The notes: generated by a model not told the origin, from the sequence alone. Positions 1 through 10,726 are shown, numbered from the stretch's first letter. The stretch is DNA of 64,000 nt from Pseudomonas anguilliseptica (GCF_900105355.1 NZ_FNSC01000001.1:4464001-4528000), one strand, 5' to 3'. A program made the numbers and translations.

Positions 1-1
1 T

Positions 2-613
2 CCCCGAGCCGAATCGGCAATGGATGAAATCAAAAGTAAGATCGAAGAGTCCGAGTTGAGCTTTCGCTCCGACGCATTTAAGGAACTCAATGAAATCCGC
101 ACCGAACTGAAGAAACTAACCGCCACCAGCGTGGCCATCGATGACCGCGTCAGCCGCACCACCGTGGTCTCCCCCGTGCGCGGGGTGATCAAGCAACTCA
201 AGGTCAACACGATTGGCGGCGTGGTCCAGCCCGGCAATGACATGCTGGAAATTGTGCCGCTCGATGACAGCCTGCTGATCGAGGCCAAGGTACGCCCACA
301 GGATGTCGCCTTTCTGCACCCTGGGCAGAAGGCCATGGTCAAATTCACCGCCTACGACTACACCATCTACGGCGGACTGAAGGCCAACCTTGAACTGATC
401 AGCGCTGACACCATCACCGACGAAGAAGGCAACAGCTTTTACCTGATCCAGGTACGAACCGATAAAAGCCATTTGGGTAGCGAGGAACACCCACTGCTGA
501 TAATCCCCGGCATGGTCGCCAGCGTAGACATCATCACTGGCGAAAAAAGCGTGCTCGATTACCTGCTCAAACCGGTGCTGAAGGCGCGCTCGGAAGCCAT
601 GCGTGAGCGCTGA
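2..613 (+). CDS. Type I secretion membrane fusion protein (HlyD/LapC family), 3' part
   Basis: This is the C-terminal part of a HlyD-family periplasmic adaptor. Such proteins link an inner-membrane ABC exporter to a TolC-like outer-membrane channel. The reading frame is open from the window edge, so the start lies upstream. A coiled-coil-like stretch (KSKIEESELSFRSDAF) is followed by the lipoyl/barrel-sandwich half-motif SPVRGVIKQLKVNTIGGVV and by the beta-barrel segment typical of the family, with the conserved IPGMVASVDIITGEKSVLDY near the end. It resembles LapC, the adaptor for large RTX adhesins, but without the ABC and adhesin neighbours the substrate cannot be assigned. The next gene lies on the opposite strand 6 bp away. 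Confidence 0.88.
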   Translation, partial: PRAESAMDEIKSKIEESELSFRSDAFKELNEIRTELKKLTATSVAIDDRVSRTTVVSPVRGVIKQLKVNTIGGVVQPGNDMLEIVPLDDSLLIEAKVRPQDVAFLHPGQKAMVKFTAYDYTIYGGLKANLELISADTITDEEGNSFYLIQVRTDKSHLGSEEHPLLIIPGMVASVDIITGEKSVLDYLLKPVLKARSEAMRER

Positions 614-619
614 AATGCC

Positions 620-1240
620 CTAGCTGACACCTGCCCCATCCGGCGTGCCGTGATTACGCTGGAAAGTCTGCTCTCCCATCGCCTCGATCTGCCCCTCAAT
701 CAATGCCTCAAAGGGCTTGAGCAGCGCATCGAAGCAAACCGGTGCCTCGACGGTATTCAGTGCAGTAACAATCGCCTCGATGGTCGATAAGGCACCGGGC
801 ATCGGCGCTTTGCGCAAGCGATAACGCGACTGCAACCCCTCCGGCAGCACAACTCTCGGCAAAGCCGCCAACAACGGATTGAGGTGCAACAGCTTGCGCG
901 CTTTACGCCAGGTGCCGTCGGGCACCACCAATAACAGCGGCTGCTCACTGTGCTGTTCAGCAAACTTCAGCAAGGCTTGCGCCTGCTCGCCAGGGAACAG
1001 CAAACACGCGCGATAGTCAGATTGCTGTAACAGCGCCGCAAGCGACTCGAAGACCTCGCCCACCAGCAGCTCAGCATTGCTCAAGCCAAGAGCTGCTAGG
1101 CGGGCGGTATTCAGCGCATGCTTGACCTCGCTCGGATGCTGCAGGATCAGCACCCGAGTACGGCTGCTCAGGCAGGGAATAAGCGCACATAAACAGCGCT
1201 CGGTTGGGCGGGTACAACGTGGGCATTGCGGGCGGGGCAT
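620..1240 (-). CDS. tapT: DTW domain protein, tRNA-uridine aminocarboxypropyltransferase (TapT/YfiP-like)
   Basis: The product is 206 residues. The family transfers the 3-amino-3-carboxypropyl group of S-adenosylmethionine to uridine 47 in the variable loop of tRNAs (acp3U47). An N-terminal zinc-ribbon-like cluster (CPRCTRPTERCLC) is followed by LQHPSEVKHALNTARL and the family signature DGTWRKARKL around residue 110. I chose the ATG at 1238-1240 because a GGAGATACC ribosome site sits just upstream. A longer frame to 1324 adds residues unlike the family. The gene is convergent with the secretion adaptor. Function is assigned by family only. Confidence 0.85.
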   Translation of the reverse strand: MPRPQCPRCTRPTERCLCALIPCLSSRTRVLILQHPSEVKHALNTARLAALGLSNAELLVGEVFESLAALLQQSDYRACLLFPGEQAQALLKFAEQHSEQPLLLVVPDGTWRKARKLLHLNPLLAALPRVVLPEGLQSRYRLRKAPMPGALSTIEAIVTALNTVEAPVCFDALLKPFEALIEGQIEAMGEQTFQRNHGTPDGAGVS

Positions 1241-1336
1241 CGGTATCTCCTCAGCCGCGCAGTTTGCCACAACACATGGAAAATCGGCCCACCTCAGGCA
1301 CGAGGTGGGCCTATAAGCATGCACACGAGCCGTTAT

Positions 1337-2902
1337 TTAGCGGTTGAAGCGCTCCGCCAGGCTGTGCAGGTAATCCGCCATGTCTTCCAGTTCCTGACCA
1401 ATGGCCGCGCCCTGATGCGCCTGCTCGGCGCTGCGATCGGAGAACTGGGCAATCTGGGTAATCTGCCGGCTGATATCTTCCGCCACGTGGCTTTGTTCTT
1501 CGGAAGCCGAGGCCATCTGCTGACTCATGCCGGTGATGCGGCTAACCGCTTCACTGATGCCATCCAGTGCGGAACGCACACTCTCCACACTCTCCACGCT
1601 CTGTTTGGAAATTGACTCGCCCTTGCCCGCCGTTACCACCGCCCGTTCAGCGCCGGCACGTAGTGAGGAAATGATCTGGTGAATCTGCTCGGTCGACTCT
1701 CGCGTGCGTGAATCCAACGAGCGCACCTCATCAGCCACCACCGCAAAGCCCCGTCCCTGCTCGCCTGCGCGCGCCGCTTCGATTGCAGCATTGAGCGCAA
1801 GCAGGTTGGTCTGTTCGGCAATCGAGGTAATAACATCCGCCACACTGCCGATTGACTGAGTGGAGTTAGCCAGGTCATTAACTGCCTGGCCAATGTCCAC
1901 CACAGCCTTGGCCATGTGCTGCATGGAGTCGAGACTGCCGCTGGCCAGTTGCAAGCCCTGCTTGGCCAGGCGATCCGCTTCTTCGGCGGCGTGTGAGGTG
2001 CTCTGCACGTTATGCGTCACCTCCTGAATGGTTGCCGCCATCTGGTTGATCGCCGTGGCCGATTGATCAGTTTCGCTGCGCTGCTGATCAAGCATTTTCG
2101 CCCCAGAGCGCGACAGGTCTGCGGAGCGAGTAGCGTGTGTCTTGACGTTTGCCCCGGCGTCTTCAATACGTGTCAACGCCGTCTGCAGGCGCGCGTCCTC
2201 GCTGATCATTGCCATATCCAGCAAGGCCTGTGCACCACGGCTGTCGGTATAGGTCAAGGCAACCAGAGCACTGGTAAACGCCTTGGGATGCTCGGAAAGC
2301 GTGCGCCTGATCAAGCTGCGTTTGGCATACAGCTGGTAGGAACCAAGGCAAAACATGGCCGCAAAAATAAAGCTCCATAACCAGGGACCACTCAGCACAA
2401 AGTGCGCACCGAGAATCAGCAGACCAGTCAGAATCAGCGGCCATGACTGGATAATGTCGTACGTCCAGTACTCCAGTTTTGGCACCCGCGCTTTGCCCTC
2501 GCGCAAACGGGCATAGAGTTTTTCAGCACGGCGTTTCTGCGCTTCATCGGGCAAGGAGCGTACCGACTCGTAGCCAGCAACCCGGCCATTCTCATAGATC
2601 GGCGTGACATAGGCGCTGACCCAATAGTAATCACCGTTTTTTGAACGATTCTTGACGATCCCCATCCAGGGCTTGCCCTGTTTGATGGTTTCCCACATAT
2701 GGCCGAATACACTGGGGGGCATATCCGGATGGCGCACCAGATTGTGCGGCTGACCGATCAGTTCTTCGCGAGTAAATCCGCTGATTTCGACAAAGGCGTC
2801 GTTGCAATAGGTGATATTGCTGTTCAGGTCGGTGGTGGAAATCAGCCGTTCATCCGCAGGAAAGGTTCTTTCCCGCTGAGTCACTGGGAGGTTCTGGCGC
2901 AT
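1337..2902 (-). CDS. aer: Aerotaxis receptor Aer (PAS-containing methyl-accepting chemotaxis protein)
   Basis: This 521-residue energy/redox-sensing chemoreceptor has an N-terminal PAS domain (roughly residues 15-110) carrying the Aer-type FAD-pocket sequence around [10 protein letters not shown] and [15 protein letters not shown]. Two hydrophobic segments follow near residues 150-195. The C-terminal signalling domain contains the hairpin tip [20 protein letters not shown] (about residues 360-385), which couples to CheA/CheW. There is no periplasmic ligand-binding domain, as expected for Aer. The length matches Pseudomonas Aer. The protein sits in the inner membrane and senses oxygen through cytoplasmic FAD. 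The ribosome site before the start is weak. Confidence 0.9.
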   Translation of the reverse strand: MRQNLPVTQRERTFPADERLISTTDLNSNITYCNDAFVEISGFTREELIGQPHNLVRHPDMPPSVFGHMWETIKQGKPWMGIVKNRSKNGDYYWVSAYVTPIYENGRVAGYESVRSLPDEAQKRRAEKLYARLREGKARVPKLEYWTYDIIQSWPLILTGLLILGAHFVLSGPWLWSFIFAAMFCLGSYQLYAKRSLIRRTLSEHPKAFTSALVALTYTDSRGAQALLDMAMISEDARLQTALTRIEDAGANVKTHATRSADLSRSGAKMLDQQRSETDQSATAINQMAATIQEVTHNVQSTSHAAEEADRLAKQGLQLASGSLDSMQHMAKAVVDIGQAVNDLANSTQSIGSVADVITSIAEQTNLLALNAAIEAARAGEQGRGFAVVADEVRSLDSRTRESTEQIHQIISSLRAGAERAVVTAGKGESISKQSVESVESVRSALDGISEAVSRITGMSQQMASASEEQSHVAEDISRQITQIAQFSDRSAEQAHQGAAIGQELEDMADYLHSLAERFNR

Positions 2903-3080
2903 TGGGACTGTCCCTGTCTGAGCTATTTACATAACTTCAGATGTAGGTCTAGCACAGCAGTGCCAACGTGTTAGCAAATGCTTGTTTTAATGCTTGCAAT
3001 AATGATCTAGGACAATTATCCGCTGCTACAGCCAGATATTATCTGGCCGTAGCCAAGCGCATGAATAAGGGCGGGAAAAG

Positions 3081-3212
3081 CTAGCGTCGAGGGGGAACCG
3101 CTTTAGAATCAGGCGAATTGCTACGTACAGGAATCGGCTGCAGTTTTGGCCGCTCACACAGGCCAAGGGCAACCAACAGATCAAGCAAGGTATTCTGCAA
3201 CTTGGCGCTCAT
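3081..3212 (-). CDS. Conserved-looking 43-residue protein (possibly PA1414 family)
   Basis: This small gene lies between aer and the TonB receptor. A strong ribosome site, GGAGG, lies 7 bases upstream of its ATG at 3210-3212. It encodes 43 residues starting MSAKLQNTLLDLLVALGLCE and ending in a polar, proline/arginine-rich tail. The N-terminal half could form an amphipathic helix. The pattern recalls the short PA1414-type proteins annotated in Pseudomonas genomes, but I am recalling this and have not searched it. Without it, the 409 bp between 2902 and 3312 would be empty. No terminator or clear promoter was recognised. Function is unknown. Confidence 0.55.
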   Translation of the reverse strand: MSAKLQNTLLDLLVALGLCERPKLQPIPVRSNSPDSKAVPPRR

Positions 3213-3311
3213 AAAGTAGCCTCCAACCAAGGGCATCGAATAGGTGCTTGGACACCTTTTCTCAGTCTAGCTCAGGTGGTTTGAAACTGCCGCCCACTTC
3301 GTCGCGACTGT

Positions 3312-5354
3312 CTAAAACAGCACACGTAAACCGGCATACAAAGTACGTCCAGGCCCTGGCTCGAAGTAGCGCGCGTTGCCGTCATTGATGCGCAAGTTAT
3401 CGAAATACTCACGCCCCAGTAGGTTATCGATACCCAGGTAAGGCTCCAGGCTTTGCTCGCTGACCTGAAAACGCTTGCCTAGGCGCAGATTGAACAAGGC
3501 ATGGCCGGGGGCGGACTGCGTATTGGCATCATTGGCATACACCCGCGTTTGAGCCGTAACACCGAGGCGCACATAGCCGCCTTGGTGCTCATAGGCCAAC
3601 TCGCTGAACAGGGTTTGCCGTGGGATACCGGGAATGCGCTTGCCGGAAAAGTCGCCAACGGTCGTTTGATAATCCTCGAAGTGGTAGCGGTTGTAGGCGT
3701 ATGCCGCCGACCAGCGCCAGGCATCGGCAAACTGCCAATCCAGGCTCAACTCCAGACCATCGCGGCGCGACTGCCCGGCATTGCGATAGAAATTACGGCC
3801 TGGCTGAGTCGGCAGACTGAAGCCCACCAACTCATCTTCCAACTCAATTCGGTAAAGCGACAGGCTGTAACGTAGCGAGGGCCATTCGCCTTTGATGCCC
3901 AGCTCCCGGCTGAAGGCCTGAGCCGGCTGCAAGGCACTATTAAAGCCGCCACCTTGCGGGTTACCCAGCTCGCTGATGGTGGGGGTTTCAAAGGAGCTGG
4001 CCAGCCGCGCATAGACCGATTGTTGCGGGGTAAAGCGGTAACTCAGACCGGCGCTGTAGTTCCAGTCCTCCAGGCTGCTCGAGCCTGAACCATCGTGATT
4101 ATCGGCCAGAAAAAAGTCATCCACAGCCAACAGAACCTGGTCATAGCGCAGTCCAAGCGTGGCTTGCCACTGCTCGTTCAGGGCGATCTGATCCTCGATA
4201 AACAGCCCCTGGCTCAGTGCCGACTCATCCTGCTGCTGACGTGATTGCCCGCGCTCGCCAAGCTGGTTGTCATAACGCCGACGGTCATCACGCTGCGCCT
4301 CGAGCTCGAAGCCTGTGGTGATTTTATGAGGCAGGCCAATCAACTCGCGGTGATGGCTGTACTGCCCGCCAACTCCGCTGAAATAGCGTTCAAATGTCGT
4401 CTGCCCGCCGTTGACAAAGCCCAGCCGATTAGCAAACTCGCGATGCCCCAGGTAACTGCGTAGCTGGTAATCATCGTCACTGGCTGCGTAACCATCCCAA
4501 ACCAGGCCCAGGCGCTGTTGACGAATGTATTCATCGGCGTCAAAACGCAGGTTGTTCGGCGCCGCCTGGCGGCGATCTGCCTTTACTTCGGCGGAGGTCA
4601 AGCCACCTGGGTCTTCGGCGCGATTGTCGATGGCATTGAAGTTCAGACGCAAACGCCCCGTCGGGGCATACCAGCGCAGCTTGCCGGTGAAGCTGTTGGT
4701 CTGCGCCCGGCTGTGTTCGCGATAGCCGTCCAGAACAGTGCTGTTGAATGCCAGCAAGCCACCCAGGTTACCGTCGCTACCGCCGATCTCGCCGCGCGTG
4801 CGCTGATAACCCAGTCCGGCCGCACTCAGGTCCAACTGCACCGTGGGCAACGTCGGCGGCGCGCGGGTTTCAATCGCCAGCACGCCGCCAGCGGCATTGC
4901 CGTACAGCACCGAGGCAGGGCCGCGCAGCACCTCCATGCGCTCAACCAACCCCAGATCAAGGCCGTCGAGTTCGGTCTGACCATCAGGCATGGTCAAGGG
5001 CACGCCATCGACCAATACGCGAATGCCGCGCACGCCGAAATTACCGCGCGCACCAAAGCCACGAATCGCGGGGCGCAGACCTTGAGCCAGGTTGTAGTGG
5101 TTGAGACTGAACACGCCCGGTACGCGGGCCAGCAAAACATCCAGCGCTAGGTTCTGCTCGCCTGGCACTTCACCGGCGTCGATTACAGTCACCGCGGTCG
5201 GGGTGCTCAACCAGCGAGTGGTGCTGCGCGGCGAGGTGATCAGCAATGGCGCTAATTCGACTGCTGCTGTGTTTTCAGCCTCGGCCACCTGAGCAACAGC
5301 TTTGTCGTTCAGCAGCCATAGGCCGGCGGCAAGCACCCCAAGTACCAGACGCAC
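3312..5354 (-). CDS. TonB-dependent outer-membrane receptor
   Basis: This 680-residue protein is an active outer-membrane importer driven by TonB, probably for an iron chelate. It has a signal peptide ending near AVAQ, a plug domain with the usual features (TPTAVTVIDAGEVPG; RGFGARGNFGVRGIRVLVDGV; VERMEVLRGPASVLYGNAAGG) and a 22-strand-type barrel ending LYAGLRVLF with a terminal aromatic residue. The start is ambiguous. A TTG at 5361-5363 gives three more residues but is only 2 bases from GGAG. The GTG at 5352-5354, 11 bases after GGAG, gives a better signal peptide, so I chose it. It directly follows aceK and is probably cotranscribed with it. The substrate cannot be told from sequence. Confidence 0.82.
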   Translation of the reverse strand: MRLVLGVLAAGLWLLNDKAVAQVAEAENTAAVELAPLLITSPRSTTRWLSTPTAVTVIDAGEVPGEQNLALDVLLARVPGVFSLNHYNLAQGLRPAIRGFGARGNFGVRGIRVLVDGVPLTMPDGQTELDGLDLGLVERMEVLRGPASVLYGNAAGGVLAIETRAPPTLPTVQLDLSAAGLGYQRTRGEIGGSDGNLGGLLAFNSTVLDGYREHSRAQTNSFTGKLRWYAPTGRLRLNFNAIDNRAEDPGGLTSAEVKADRRQAAPNNLRFDADEYIRQQRLGLVWDGYAASDDDYQLRSYLGHREFANRLGFVNGGQTTFERYFSGVGGQYSHHRELIGLPHKITTGFELEAQRDDRRRYDNQLGERGQSRQQQDESALSQGLFIEDQIALNEQWQATLGLRYDQVLLAVDDFFLADNHDGSGSSSLEDWNYSAGLSYRFTPQQSVYARLASSFETPTISELGNPQGGGFNSALQPAQAFSRELGIKGEWPSLRYSLSLYRIELEDELVGFSLPTQPGRNFYRNAGQSRRDGLELSLDWQFADAWRWSAAYAYNRYHFEDYQTTVGDFSGKRIPGIPRQTLFSELAYEHQGGYVRLGVTAQTRVYANDANTQSAPGHALFNLRLGKRFQVSEQSLEPYLGIDNLLGREYFDNLRINDGNARYFEPGPGRTLYAGLRVLF

Positions 5355-5359
5355 GCCGT

Positions 5360-7090
5360 TCAATACTCCTTGTCGGCCTGGTCCTTGCGTCGATAGGGGA
5401 ACACGTCGATGACCTTGCCGGCACGTATCGCCTCCTGCAGGCTTTTCCAGTAATCGGCGTCATACAGTTCGCCATGCAGTTCATTGAACAGCTTGCGCTG
5501 CTGCATATCGGCAAACAGGAACGGCGGAAACTCCTCGGGGAATACATCCAGCGGCGCCACCGAATACCAAGGCTCAGAGGACATTTCATCCTCGGGGTAA
5601 CGCGGTGGCGGAATGCGCCGGAAATTGGCCTCGGTGAGGAAACAGATCTCGTCGTAGTCGTAGAACACCACGCGGCCGTGACGGGTCACCCCGAAGTTCT
5701 TCAGCAGCATGTCGCCAGGAAAGATATTGGCCGCGGCCAGCTGTTTGATGGCCAGGCCATAGTCGTCCAGCGCTTCGCGCACCTGGGCTGCACTGGCGCT
5801 TTCAACATACAGGTTGAGTGGGGTCATGCGCCGCTCAGTCCAGCAGTGGCGCACCAGTATCGTATCGCCCTTCACCTCGACGGTGGACGGCGCGACTTCT
5901 AGCAGCTCGGCCAGGCACTCGGGGTCAAACTTACTCAGCGGGAAACGGAAATCGGCGAACTCCTGGGTATCGGCCATACGCCCTACCCGGTCGACGGTTT
6001 TTACCAGCCGGTACTTCTCGATCACCGTATTGCGGTCAACGTTTTTCGACGGCGAAAAACGGTCCTTGATGATCTTGAACACGGTGTTGAAGCCCGGCAG
6101 GGTAAACACGCTCATCACCATGCCACGCACGCCAGGAGCCATGACGAACTTGTCATCAGTGGTGGCCAGATGGTTGATCAGCGCACGGTAGAACTCTGAC
6201 TTGCCGTGCTTGTAGAAACCAATCGAGGTGTACAGCTCAGCAATATGCTTGCCCGGTAGAATGCGTTTGAGGAAGCCGACAAACTCAGCCGGGTAACCGA
6301 CCCGCACCATGAAATAGGAGCGGGTGAAGGAGAAAATGATCGACACCTCTGCCTCATCGGTGATCAACGCATCAATCTGGATACCCTGGCCTTCGCGGTG
6401 CAGTAGCGGAATCACCAGCGGCCATTGCTCATCGCGGGTGTAGATACGTCCCACCAGGTAGGCGCCCTTGTTGCGATAAAGACGCGAGGCAAACAGCTCG
6501 ATGCGCAGGTCCGGGTCCTTGCACACCCAATCCGGCAAGTTGGCCTGCAGTTGTTTAAGCAGCCGTGCCAGGTCGCGCTCGAGGTTTTCATAGCCGACTT
6601 CAAAACTGAAGTCCTCGAAAATCTGCCGCAGCGCCTGCTCGACATTGCCCTTGGGTTCATAAAGACGGGTTTGCGGTGCCCGCTCATTAACCCGCAACGC
6701 TGGGCGCGTGGTATGGATAAACATGCAGCCATCATTGATCTGGTCATGGCTGAACAGCCCGCAGAAGATCGAGTTGAACCAGGTTTCCGCCAGCTCATCG
6801 TCGTAACGAAGGTCGATCAGGGCAATATAAGCCGACTTGACCAGCGGCCACTGCGCCACATCCAGCAGCACCTCTGCACTGTAAGCCTGGCCCAGGCTTG
6901 CGCTGACCGCGCTGACACACTCCTCATACAAGGCAATACGCGCCGCTGAAGCCTGCTGGATTTCCTGCCACTGCGCCTGCTCGAAACGTACTCGCGCGCC
7001 GTTGGTAATCTGCCGAAACTGCTCGCGGTAATCGTCAAAGCCTTCGAGGATAAGCGCGGCAATCGCGCTGGCCGGCCATTGCTGTGGCAT
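5360..7090 (-). CDS. aceK: Isocitrate dehydrogenase kinase/phosphatase
   Basis: AceK reversibly phosphorylates isocitrate dehydrogenase and so controls carbon flow between the TCA cycle and the glyoxylate shunt. The product is 576 residues, normal for the family. The C-terminal kinase-like half shows the nucleotide-loop region [18 protein letters not shown], followed by [14 protein letters not shown] and the catalytic-region sequence [26 protein letters not shown] with Asp residues. I chose the ATG at 7088-7090 (MPQQWPAS). An upstream extension to 7174 is not family-like. Its stop at 5360-5362 abuts the TonB receptor start. In many bacteria aceK lies beside aceA/aceB, but here it does not, which is usual in Pseudomonas. 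Confidence 0.96.
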   Translation of the reverse strand: MPQQWPASAIAALILEGFDDYREQFRQITNGARVRFEQAQWQEIQQASAARIALYEECVSAVSASLGQAYSAEVLLDVAQWPLVKSAYIALIDLRYDDELAETWFNSIFCGLFSHDQINDGCMFIHTTRPALRVNERAPQTRLYEPKGNVEQALRQIFEDFSFEVGYENLERDLARLLKQLQANLPDWVCKDPDLRIELFASRLYRNKGAYLVGRIYTRDEQWPLVIPLLHREGQGIQIDALITDEAEVSIIFSFTRSYFMVRVGYPAEFVGFLKRILPGKHIAELYTSIGFYKHGKSEFYRALINHLATTDDKFVMAPGVRGMVMSVFTLPGFNTVFKIIKDRFSPSKNVDRNTVIEKYRLVKTVDRVGRMADTQEFADFRFPLSKFDPECLAELLEVAPSTVEVKGDTILVRHCWTERRMTPLNLYVESASAAQVREALDDYGLAIKQLAAANIFPGDMLLKNFGVTRHGRVVFYDYDEICFLTEANFRRIPPPRYPEDEMSSEPWYSVAPLDVFPEEFPPFLFADMQQRKLFNELHGELYDADYWKSLQEAIRAGKVIDVFPYRRKDQADKEY

Positions 7091-7291
7091 AAACAACCCC
7101 CTGCAGATGAAATGCGGACAATCCGCCGAGCTTATCCAGTGGCCGCACCAAGTAAAAGCTGGCAATGCGTGCACAGGCGTTTATCTGCCACGAAATATTG
7201 CCAAGCAACGGCTTTGAAAGCGCATTTCGAATTGCCTTGGCGTGCGCGCCCGGCAACACTGCTCGCCTTTCTAACTGTCATGGAGTTCGTT

Positions 7292-8173
7292 GTGCGTCTT
7301 GCCGACCTGATCCGTCTGCTGTTGCTTGCTGCCATCTGGGGCGCCAGCTTTCTGTTTATGCGCATCGTCGCACCGGTACTGGGCAGCATGCCGACGGCGT
7401 TCTTTCGCGCCAGCCTGGGCATGCTCGGCCTGCTGGCGATTCTGCTGCTGATGCGCGTGCGCTGGGATTTCAGCGGCAAGCTCAAGCACTGCTTGATGCT
7501 CGGGGTCATCAACGCCGGCCTGCCCTCGGCCATGTACTGCCTGGCGGCGCTGGTACTGCCAGCGGGCTACTCGGCGATTCTGAATGCCACCACACCGATG
7601 ATGGGCGTGCTGATCGGCATGTTGTTCTTCGCTGAGGCGCTGACCCTGAGCAAAGCTGCCGGGGTGGCCATCGGCCTTTTCGGGGTAGCGGTGCTGACCC
7701 GCACCGGCCCGGTGGAGTTTGATTTGCCGCTGCTCTGGGGCGCCACCGCCTGCTACGGCTTCGCCGGTTTTCTCACACGGCGCTGGATCGGCCAACAAGG
7801 CGGCCTGGATAACCGCCTGACCGCTTTCGCCAGCCTGTGCGGTGCCAGTCTGTTTCTGTTGCCATTCTTCGGCGGCTCTCTGCTGATACAGCCACCTGCT
7901 AGCTGGGGCGGACTCGACGTCTGGCTGTCCCTGGCCGGGCTGGGCTTTATCTGCACCGCATTCGCCTACGTACTGTATTTCCGCCTGCTCAGCGACATCG
8001 GCCCGATCAAGGCCAGCACCACCACCTTTCTGATCCCACCCTTCGGCGTGCTGTGGGGCGCCTTGCTGCTGGATGAGCCGCTGTCCTGGGCCTACCTGTA
8101 CGGCGGCGTGCTGATCGCCATCGCGCTGTGGCTGGTGGTGCGACCGAGTAGCCCGGCCAAGGCACCAGCCTGA
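7292..8173 (+). CDS. DMT-superfamily transporter (EamA), putative exporter
   Basis: This 293-residue inner-membrane protein has two EamA repeats and about ten hydrophobic segments. The first repeat opens with RLLLLAAIWGASFLFMRI and the second with LLWGATACYGFAGFLTRR. The family includes exporters of amino acids and other metabolites, and the substrate here is unknown. A GTG at 7292-7294 has GGAG 6 bases upstream and fits the family's length. An ATG at 7280 is possible. The gene is divergent from aceK and followed by a hairpin terminator shared with cysK. Confidence 0.85.
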   Translation: MRLADLIRLLLLAAIWGASFLFMRIVAPVLGSMPTAFFRASLGMLGLLAILLLMRVRWDFSGKLKHCLMLGVINAGLPSAMYCLAALVLPAGYSAILNATTPMMGVLIGMLFFAEALTLSKAAGVAIGLFGVAVLTRTGPVEFDLPLLWGATACYGFAGFLTRRWIGQQGGLDNRLTAFASLCGASLFLLPFFGGSLLIQPPASWGGLDVWLSLAGLGFICTAFAYVLYFRLLSDIGPIKASTTTFLIPPFGVLWGALLLDEPLSWAYLYGGVLIAIALWLVVRPSSPAKAPA

Positions 8174-8200
8174 TGGACACAAAACCCACGCCCATAAAAA

Positions 8201-8220
8201 AGCCGCCCTGATAGGCGGCT
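8201..8220. terminator. Bidirectional rho-independent terminator
   Basis: A 7-bp stem (AGCCGCC/GGCGGCT) with a 6-base loop is flanked by A and T runs on both sides. It lies between the convergent EamA and cysK genes and can serve both. Confidence 0.85.
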
Positions 8221-8239
8221 TTTTTATGGCGATCAATGC

Positions 8240-9214
<975 letters not shown>

Positions 9215-9306
9215 GGCGGGGTTCTTGTGCGGTGGTTGCCGATAGTCAGCCAGACTAAAACGCCCGCCCGCCTGCGTCCAGCATGGTAACAAAGGCTGGG
9301 TGACCC

Positions 9307-9327
9307 GCCATTCAGTGACTGAATGGC
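9307..9327. promoter_or_regulatory. 21-bp perfect palindrome, possible operator
   Basis: The sequence GCCATTCAGT-G-ACTGAATGGC has perfect 10-bp arms around one central base. It lies in the cysK-moxR divergent region, about 90 bp upstream of cysK and just upstream of a promoter-like pair before moxR. No T run follows it, so it is more like a protein-binding site than a terminator. The cognate regulator is unknown. Confidence 0.4.
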
Positions 9328-9336
9328 CCGTCTGCG

Positions 9337-9366
9337 TTCACAGCCACCGGGGCTGCGCGTTATAGT
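9337..9366 (+). promoter_or_regulatory. Putative sigma-70 promoter for moxR
   Basis: A -35-like TTCACA (9337-9342) and a -10-like TATAGT (9361-9366) are separated by 18 bases, about 60 bases before the moxR start. The assignment is from consensus matching only. Confidence 0.45.
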
Positions 9367-9428
9367 CTGTTTTTCAAATACTGAACCCGCGGGTATGGCC
9401 CTGCGCGTTACCGTTCGAGGATTTACCG

Positions 9429-10274
9429 ATGAAGTTCGAAGGCACCCAGTCCTACGTCGCCACCGACGACCTCAAGCTCGCGGTCAATGCCGCCATCACC
9501 CTGGAGCGCCCGTTGCTGGTCAAAGGTGAGCCGGGTACCGGTAAAACCATGCTGGCCGAACAACTGGCCGAATCCTTTGGCGCACGCCTGATTACCTGGC
9601 ACATCAAGTCCACTACCAAGGCCCACCAGGGTCTGTACGAGTACGACGCGGTCAGCCGCCTGCGCGACTCACAGCTGGATTCGGACAAAGTCCACGACGT
9701 GCGCAACTACATCAAGAAAGGCAAGCTGTGGGAGGCCTTCGAGGCCGAAGAACGGGTGATACTGCTGATCGATGAGATCGACAAGGCCGATATCGAGTTC
9801 CCCAACGACCTGCTGCAAGAACTCGATAAGATGGAGTTCTACGTTTACGAGACCAACGAGACAATCAAGGCGAAAAAACGCCCGATCATCATCATCACCT
9901 CGAACAACGAAAAAGAACTGCCGGACGCCTTCCTGCGCCGCTGCTTCTTCCATTACATCGCCTTCCCGGATCGCGCGACCCTGCAGAAGATCGTCGATGT
10001 GCACTACCCCGACATCAAGAAGGACCTGGTCGCCGAGGCCCTAGATGTGTTCTTCGACGTGCGCAAGGTACCGGGCCTGAAGAAGAAGCCGTCCACCAGC
10101 GAGCTGGTCGACTGGCTGAAACTGCTGATGGCCGACAATATCGGCGAAGCGGTGCTGCGTGAACGCGACCCGACCAAGGCCATCCCGCCACTGGCCGGTG
10201 CCCTGGTGAAAAACGAGCAGGATGTGCAGCTGCTTGAGCGCCTGGCCTTTATGAGCCGCCGCGCTTCGCGTTAA
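9429..10274 (+). CDS. MoxR-family AAA+ ATPase
   Basis: This 281-residue AAA+ ATPase is of the MoxR type, which usually acts as a chaperone maturing metalloenzymes or complexes together with VWA-domain partners. Walker A is GEPGTGKT (residues 33-40), Walker B is VILLIDEIDKAD (about residues 110-121), and sensor 1 is IITSNNEKELPDAFLRRC, with its arginine finger region. The ATG follows a GAGG-like site. The partner VWA gene lies downstream at 10727, separated by a broken GFA gene. The target complex is unknown. Confidence 0.9.
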   Translation: MKFEGTQSYVATDDLKLAVNAAITLERPLLVKGEPGTGKTMLAEQLAESFGARLITWHIKSTTKAHQGLYEYDAVSRLRDSQLDSDKVHDVRNYIKKGKLWEAFEAEERVILLIDEIDKADIEFPNDLLQELDKMEFYVYETNETIKAKKRPIIIITSNNEKELPDAFLRRCFFHYIAFPDRATLQKIVDVHYPDIKKDLVAEALDVFFDVRKVPGLKKKPSTSELVDWLKLLMADNIGEAVLRERDPTKAIPPLAGALVKNEQDVQLLERLAFMSRRASR

Positions 10275-10298
10275 ACATTGGCCCAGGGAGGCGAATCC

Positions 10299-10692
10299 AT
10301 GCACAGCGGCAGTTGCCTTTGCGCTGCAGTGAGATACCGCATCGATGCGCCTATCGAGTCGGCGACTCATTGCCATTGTTCGATGTGCCGCAAAGCCCAC
10401 GGAGCGGCATTCGCCACTTACGCCAATGTGCGGCGCAAGGATTTCAACTTCACCCAAGGCAAGGAATCACTGGGCGTCTACCAGTCCTCGTCGGGCGTGA
10501 CGCGACTTTTTGCAAGCACTGTGGCTCGACCCTGCAGTGGTACAGCGAACAGCCCACCCGAACTGGCTGTCAGTCGCGCTGGGCACGCTGGATACGCCAG
10601 TGGGTGAAATCGCGCAGAAGCATATTTTTCCAGAATCGAAGGCCGACTGGTACGCCATCAACGATGGCCTGCCATTGGAGCGGCGCTCCTAG
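10299..10692 (+). pseudogene. GFA-family (glutathione-dependent formaldehyde-activating-like) protein, two frameshifts
   Basis: GFA proteins are small zinc-binding proteins with CxC and CxxC motifs. From the ATG at 10299 the frame reads the zinc motifs SGSCLCAAVRY and HCHCSMCRKAHG, then goes out of frame near 10510. There FCKHCGSTLQWYSE, the expected next motif, lies in a second frame. From about 10550, NWLSVALGTLDTPVGEI through ADWYAINDGLPLERRS lies in a third. Two one-base losses, the first in a T run, would explain this. Restoring both gives a 131-residue protein, a normal GFA length. It may be truly dead or may reflect sequencing errors. It sits between moxR and the VWA gene. Confidence 0.8.
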
Positions 10693-10726
10693 CGCCATAG
10701 TCAGTTGAATTCACGAGGGCGCAGCC

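Noticed and set aside
3002..3015. TTGTCCTAGATCAT about 100 bp upstream of aer as an Anr/FNR box
   Set aside because: It matches TTGAT-N4-ATCAA at only 7 of 10 positions. aer is known to be Anr-linked in Pseudomonas, but the site is too weak to call.
7271..8236. Long open frame opposite the EamA gene (321 codons)
   Set aside because: It mirrors the EamA gene, is rich in Gln/Ala/His as antisense GC-rich frames are, and has no domain or ribosome site.
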